Assembly: GCA_900468805.1 (NCBI GenBank)
Contig: UEIF01000013.1
Span: 86,962 to 150,961, forward strand
Direction of reading: 5' to 3'
DNA length: 64,000 bases
Source: Hyphomicrobiales bacterium
GTDB lineage: Bacteria; Pseudomonadota; Alphaproteobacteria; Rhizobiales; Rhizobiaceae
This document shows positions 59,706 to 64,000 of this stretch, piece after piece. The notes under the pieces were generated by a model. The model ran no database searches. It saw nothing but the letters and a program-made list of their open reading frames with translations, and had not been told where the DNA came from. The first letter of the stretch is position 1; every line of letters begins with the position of its first letter. Position numbers and translations under genes: made by a program.

Positions 59706-62700
59706 ATGTCGGGGTCGAAGTCTTTTCTGTGCGCAGGATCCACTCTTGCGCTCATGTCAGCGTTACTTGCGTGTCCGGTTGCAGCCGAGCCGCTGCAGCG
59801 CGCCACGCCGGCTGCAGGCTCCGTCATCGCCCGCAAGACCGGCGAGGAAGTGCGCTTCGTCGATGTCACCAACTGGCGCGTCGTCGATCTCAACCAGGAC
59901 CTTCTGGATGGTGACGTGCTGCGCACCAATGCCACCGGTCAGCTCGCGATCCTCTTTTCCGATCACACCCAGATCCGCCTCGGCCGCAATTCCGCGCTGC
60001 AGGTCAAGAAAATGTCTGCGACCGGAGACACGATCCTCAATCTGCAGTCCGGCACCATCTGGGCCCGCGCCCAGCGCGGCGGCCAGGGCCTGACGGTCGA
60101 GACACCAGCCGCCGCAGCCGCCATCCGCGGCACGGACTGGACGATGACCGTCGACGGCGCCCGAACCTCGATGATCGTGCTCGAAGGCCGCGTGGCGCTC
60201 AGCAACCCGCAGGGCAGCGTCGAGGTGAACGAGGGCGAAGGCGCCGTCGCCACCATCGGCCAGGCGCCGCACAAGCTCATCAGCGTCAATCCTGATGATC
60301 GCGAGCAGATGCTCTTCTATCTGGACCTGCGCGACGGCTTCGGCCTGATGCCGACCTCACCATTGCGGGCCGACCGTATGGCCACCGAGCGCCGCCGCCT
60401 TCTGGCGCTGCCGCCCGAGCGCCGCAGCATAGAAGACTGGCTGGAACTTGCCGAAGTACAAAGCGCCTTCGACGGGCGTCAGGCCGCAGCTGCAACGTTG
60501 CAAAATATCCGCAGCCGCAAGCTGACGGTCGCACAGCAGGCCCGCGTCGACCTGCTCGACGCCACCATTGCCGGCTCCGAAAAGCGCTATGGCGATGCCG
60601 CCAGGCTCTTCCAGAAGGCGCTGCCGCATCTCGACCCGACACGCCGAACCATGGCCCGATATGGCGGCTATTTCGCCCGGTCGCTCGCCGATCCCGCGCA
60701 TGCCGAACCGCCTCCGGCCAACACCACCGGCCCCTATGGCGCGATCATGCAGGCCTATACGGCCGGCTTCCTGGAAAACCCGCGCGCAGCCCTCGAGATC
60801 ATCAGGAAAGCGGAACAGCGCTATCCCGATGACCCGACCCTGCCGGCAGTCCGCGCCCAGCTGGCGCAGCTCGTCGATGACCGTGAGCAGATGAAGGAAG
60901 CGATAGAACGCTCGCTGGCGCTCGACCCCGATCACCCGATGGCGCTCTCCGCCCGCGCCGGTTACAAGGCAGCCTATGAGAGCGACATCAACGGCGCGCT
61001 TGCGGACCTGAACCGCGCCATCGAGCTTGCGCCCGGCGCGTCGGGCACGCTGAATTCGCTCGGCCTGCTGCAGAGTTCGCGCGATGCCAATGGCGAAGCG
61101 GAAAAGGCCTTCAAGAAGGCGATCGAGCTAGACCCGCAGGATCCGCTGCTGCATGCCAACCTATCGATCCTCTATCTCGATCAGGGGCGCATGAAGGAGG
61201 CCAAGCGCGAGATCGATACGGCAATCGCCCTCGACCCGTCCTTCGATATCGCCCTGCTCGCCCGCGGCCGTTACTACCTGCAGTCCGGCGAGCGCGACAA
61301 GGCGCTGGAGGATCTACTGGCGGCCAGCACCGCCAATCCGGCTCATTCGCAATCGCAGCTGATGCTTGCGGCCGCACACTATGAAAAGGGCGATCGCCTC
61401 CCCTCCGAGCAAGCCCTCGACAATGCCAACCGCCTGGATGATAACGATCCGGTCATCTCCGCCTTCCGCACCGCTGTCGATATCGACGACTACAATTCAG
61501 ATGGCGCGATTGCCAACGCGCAGGAATTCCTGCGCCGCTCGCGCGCCCGCGGCGGCGATTTCAGCGGGCTCGGCGCCAATGCGAGCGCCGGCTCGACGCT
61601 GAACAACGCTTTCCGCCTTCAGGGCCTGGATGCCTGGGGCCGCTATTATGGCGATGCCGTCTTCGATCCCTTCAAAGGCAGCGGTTATATCGACCAGTCG
61701 ATCAAGGGCAGCATCTTTCCTTTCGTCAACGCGACGAGCTTCAGCGATGACAATGTCATCCAGAACCGGAACAATGCGTCGAGCTACTCGTCCTTCATCC
61801 AGGGCCTGCTGCTCTCTCCCCACATGCTGTCCGGCCGATCGCGCTCGGCATCGCTGTTCGATGTACCCTTCATCGAAGGCTCGCTCGGCGGCGGCATCAA
61901 CAGCGTCGACGGCCATACGCGCCGCATCGGCGAAGCCGATATTCAGGGTTACTCGAACTCCACGATCCCGATCAGCTTCTACGGCAACCTCACCTGGGAG
62001 GAGCTGGCGCTCGACGGCACCTACACAAATTTCGGCGGCTATGCGACCGACAACAAGCTGCTCACCGGCAACGGCTATATAACGGCGACGGTCACCCCCG
62101 ACGACCGCATCGTGGCCTATGTCAACCATGCCAAGAATGACGGAACGCTGAATGCGCTGTCACAGGGCACGGCGCTGACGGATTTCCTCAATATCTTTGG
62201 CGCCGGCCTTCCGGATGTCGTGACCTCGCAATATTCCAACCGGCTCGTCAATACAGAGATCACCAATGCCGGTATCGGCTGGAGCCATACGTTCAGCTAC
62301 GAAAACATCCTGAACGGCGCCCTCCTCTATTCGGGAGCCAAGTCGAAGGTCGAAAACTTCCTGAGCGTGGATGATGCGCCGCTCTTCGGCCTGCCCGATC
62401 CTGAGGTCATTCCCTTCCTTGACGGTACGGAGGAAAACTCCTCGAAGACCTATATCGGCGCCCTCAGCCATTCCATCGGCAACGGTCCCCTGACCTGGCG
62501 ATACGGCATCGAAGGCGGCTGGATCGATGCCAGCACCACCACATCCTCTCGCCTGCATGAGCTTTTTCCCGGATTTCCGGTTCTCCCCGAAACCACCGAC
62601 GGGCCAAACACCGTCAGCAACACCGTCAATATCGGCCGCGCCTATATCGACGTGCTGCACGACATTACGCCCGACCTGAAGGGCGAATACGCTCTGTTCG

Positions 62701-63461
62701 GCACGCGCATGGAAGGCGACGGCGTAGATATAAGCCGGCTGGAACCGCGCTTCGGCCTTGCCTGGGCGCCGAGCCAGAACCACTGGCTGCGCGCCGCCTT
62801 CATGCGCCAGAGCCTCGATCTCGGCGTGCCGACCCTTGCCCCCATCGGCATTCTCGGCCTGCAGGCAAATCAGTTCTCGGTCAGTGCCGAAGGTTATGCC
62901 GATACCGCAGCCTTCCAGTGGGATGCCGAATGGACCGACAAGTTCTTCACCTCGGTCGAATACCAGCATCAGGAGCTGCACGATTTTTCGATCGACCTGC
63001 CGCTGATCGCCCTTCCGGCTATCGAGAGCCTGCCGCTTTCGCGCGGCAGCATTGATCGCGCCGCCGTCACCGCCAACGTCGCGCTCAGCGCGGGCTTCGG
63101 CCTCTCGGCCACCTATGCCTATATGAACTCGGAGAACAAGGATCCGGGCACCTCCAACTTCGGCGGCAAGCTGCCCTATATTCCTCAAAATTCCGGCCAG
63201 GTTGCTCTCACTTGGGTCAACGAGGCCAAGGTGAAGGCAACGGTAGCGGCCAATTATATCGGCGAACGCGACGGCGACGATATCGGCACCACGCTCGACG
63301 ACTACTGGAGCCTCGACGCCCACCTGATCTGGGAACCCTTCGACAAGCGCATCGCGCTCGAAGCCGCCGCCTATAACCTTCTCGACGAGGACTTCGAGGT
63401 CACCCCCGGCGTGCCCGGCTGGGGCCGCGCCTTCAAGGGCACGCTGAAGATCCGCTTCTGA
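59706..63461 (+). CDS. FecR-domain, TPR and outer-membrane barrel fusion protein
   Basis: A 1251-aa envelope protein. Signal peptide (GSTLALMSALLACPVAA). A FecR-type domain spans about residues 35-180 (LLDGDVLRTNATGQLAILFS, AAAIRGTDWTM, VLEGRVALSN). Then come at least six TPR repeats up to residue about 600 (GALADLNRAIELAPGASGTL, AFKKAIELDPQDPLLHANLS, YLDQGRMKEAKREIDTAIAL). The last 600 residues are beta-rich with alternating aromatic strands and end in GTLKIRF, a terminal Phe as in BAM-assembled barrels. The start at 59706 gives a normal signal peptide; a TTG further upstream is open. Its stop overlaps the CHASE2 start. Confidence 0.8.
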   Translation: MSGSKSFLCAGSTLALMSALLACPVAAEPLQRATPAAGSVIARKTGEEVRFVDVTNWRVVDLNQDLLDGDVLRTNATGQLAILFSDHTQIRLGRNSALQVKKMSATGDTILNLQSGTIWARAQRGGQGLTVETPAAAAAIRGTDWTMTVDGARTSMIVLEGRVALSNPQGSVEVNEGEGAVATIGQAPHKLISVNPDDREQMLFYLDLRDGFGLMPTSPLRADRMATERRRLLALPPERRSIEDWLELAEVQSAFDGRQAAAATLQNIRSRKLTVAQQARVDLLDATIAGSEKRYGDAARLFQKALPHLDPTRRTMARYGGYFARSLADPAHAEPPPANTTGPYGAIMQAYTAGFLENPRAALEIIRKAEQRYPDDPTLPAVRAQLAQLVDDREQMKEAIERSLALDPDHPMALSARAGYKAAYESDINGALADLNRAIELAPGASGTLNSLGLLQSSRDANGEAEKAFKKAIELDPQDPLLHANLSILYLDQGRMKEAKREIDTAIALDPSFDIALLARGRYYLQSGERDKALEDLLAASTANPAHSQSQLMLAAAHYEKGDRLPSEQALDNANRLDDNDPVISAFRTAVDIDDYNSDGAIANAQEFLRRSRARGGDFSGLGANASAGSTLNNAFRLQGLDAWGRYYGDAVFDPFKGSGYIDQSIKGSIFPFVNATSFSDDNVIQNRNNASSYSSFIQGLLLSPHMLSGRSRSASLFDVPFIEGSLGGGINSVDGHTRRIGEADIQGYSNSTIPISFYGNLTWEELALDGTYTNFGGYATDNKLLTGNGYITATVTPDDRIVAYVNHAKNDGTLNALSQGTALTDFLNIFGAGLPDVVTSQYSNRLVNTEITNAGIGWSHTFSYENILNGALLYSGAKSKVENFLSVDDAPLFGLPDPEVIPFLDGTEENSSKTYIGALSHSIGNGPLTWRYGIEGGWIDASTTTSSRLHELFPGFPVLPETTDGPNTVSNTVNIGRAYIDVLHDITPDLKGEYALFGTRMEGDGVDISRLEPRFGLAWAPSQNHWLRAAFMRQSLDLGVPTLAPIGILGLQANQFSVSAEGYADTAAFQWDAEWTDKFFTSVEYQHQELHDFSIDLPLIALPAIESLPLSRGSIDRAAVTANVALSAGFGLSATYAYMNSENKDPGTSNFGGKLPYIPQNSGQVALTWVNEAKVKATVAANYIGERDGDDIGTTLDDYWSLDAHLIWEPFDKRIALEAAAYNLLDEDFEVTPGVPGWGRAFKGTLKIRF

Positions 63462-64000
63462 TGTCGGCGCGCGCCGTCCAGCCACGCCCTCACGCAGAGC
63501 GCCCGACAAGGCAGGACCGCCCGTCGGCCCGGCTGCCCGGCTGGCCCTTCTCGAGCCGCAGCATCCGCCTTCTCGTGCTGGCGCTGGTCACTCTGGTCAC
63601 GATCTCGCTGATCTCCCGCCTCCCCGCCTGGACTCTGACAGAGCTGCGCACCTTCGACTATCTCTCCACCGTCGACGATCCCTTACCACCCGATGGCGGG
63701 CCGATCATCGTGGCGATCGACGAGCCGGCGCTGGCCGATATCAACGCCCAATGGCCCTGGCCGCGCAGCCTGCATGCCGAGCTCGTCAAGCAGCTGCGCG
63801 CCGCCGGCGCCAAAGCCATCGCGCTCGATATCATCATGGCCGAGCCTTCGACGGCTGAAAACGATCAGGCCATCACCGCTGCCGTCGGCCCCGATGTCGT
63901 GCTTGCCGGCGATGAAACCCTGATCAAGACGCCCCAGGCCGACCAGCTGCTGCGCACCACGCCGCTGCCGCAGATGACGGAAGCCGGTGCGCGCACCGGC
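63461..64000 (+). CDS. CHASE2-domain protein, 3' end outside window
   Basis: The first 180 codons of a gene that runs off the right edge. The ATG overlaps the preceding stop (TGATG), so translation is coupled. After a basic leader there is one membrane helix (SIRLLVLALVTLVTISLI), then the extracytoplasmic CHASE2 sensor domain: ELRTFDYLSTV, PIIVAIDEPALADINAQWPW, LVKQLRAAGAKAIALDIIMA. CHASE2 is usually followed by more membrane helices and an adenylate/guanylate cyclase, kinase or GGDEF output, which here lies beyond the window. Confidence 0.85.
   Translation, partial: MSARAVQPRPHAERPTRQDRPSARLPGWPFSSRSIRLLVLALVTLVTISLISRLPAWTLTELRTFDYLSTVDDPLPPDGGPIIVAIDEPALADINAQWPWPRSLHAELVKQLRAAGAKAIALDIIMAEPSTAENDQAITAAVGPDVVLAGDETLIKTPQADQLLRTTPLPQMTEAGARTG

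Noticed and set aside
62160..63509. 449-codon minus-strand frame
   Set aside because: Antisense to the FecR-TPR-barrel protein; no start context.
1..64000. CRISPR arrays, tRNA/rRNA genes, transposases, integrases
   Set aside because: Looked for and not seen; the only tandem array is the three-copy 15-bp repeat at 30931.

Overview
The window is chromosomal-type DNA from a high-GC alphaproteobacterium, most likely of the Rhizobium/Agrobacterium group. The reasons are the codon usage, strong AGGAGG-type ribosome sites, many rhizobial small hypothetical proteins, two intergenic repeats that resemble the dispersed RIME-like elements of Rhizobium genomes, and a GTTC-N7-GTTC box of the alphaproteobacterial LexA type. 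No rRNA, tRNA, CRISPR array, transposase or integrase was seen. Both ends cut a gene: an aldo/keto reductase on the left and a CHASE2 protein on the right.

Layout. 0-2.1 kb: aldo/keto reductase and a nitrilase-fold protein that has lost its catalytic Cys. 2.5-10 kb: a phage remnant with two very large minus-strand ejection-type proteins (one with an embedded GH104 muramidase), and a plus-strand run of three small membrane or holin-like genes. 10-11.5 kb: a hypothetical gene and a GNAT-like gene. 11.8-17.2 kb: a peroxiredoxin-like gene, then a tight operon of an AprA-like flavoprotein, a 2[4Fe-4S] ferredoxin and a sulfonate/nitrate/taurine-type ABC importer. 17.3-26 kb: SDR and AraC regulator, catalase KatE, a DUF3302/HlyD pair, and a LysR regulator divergent from an F420-reductase-like dehydrogenase and an epoxide-hydrolase-fold gene. 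26-30.8 kb: lipoprotein, LysE exporter, four small rhizobial proteins (47-99 aa) and two transglutaminase-like proteins.

31-44 kb: a DUF234-type ATPase preceded by three 15-bp repeats, an HD protein, a HicB-type antitoxin whose HicA toxin partner is broken, a multi-PAS histidine kinase, an acetyltransferase, YCII, ATP-grasp and DUF1269 genes, a SulP transporter and an HWE histidine kinase. 43.6-51 kb: a second phage- or satellite-like island. It holds a repressor-like gene with a DUF3883 nuclease-like gene behind it; divergent from these are a regulated promoter, small genes, a winged-helix protein, a CHC2-Toprim-SF3 primase-helicase and a GH108 muramidase.

51-64 kb: LysR and an exported metallo-beta-lactamase-fold enzyme, secreted unknowns (one an internal duplication), an SOS-box-linked small gene, a 25-aa membrane peptide, dusA, DUF992 and SDR genes. 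The window ends in a locus where a Pycsar-effector-like membrane protein lies divergent from a FecR-TPR-outer-membrane-barrel protein that is translationally coupled to a CHASE2 protein. CHASE2 proteins often end in nucleotide cyclase domains.

The items most worth following are the Pycsar-TM/FecR-barrel/CHASE2 locus, the primase/repressor/DUF3883 island, the half-dead HicBA pair and the repeat-controlled ATPase.
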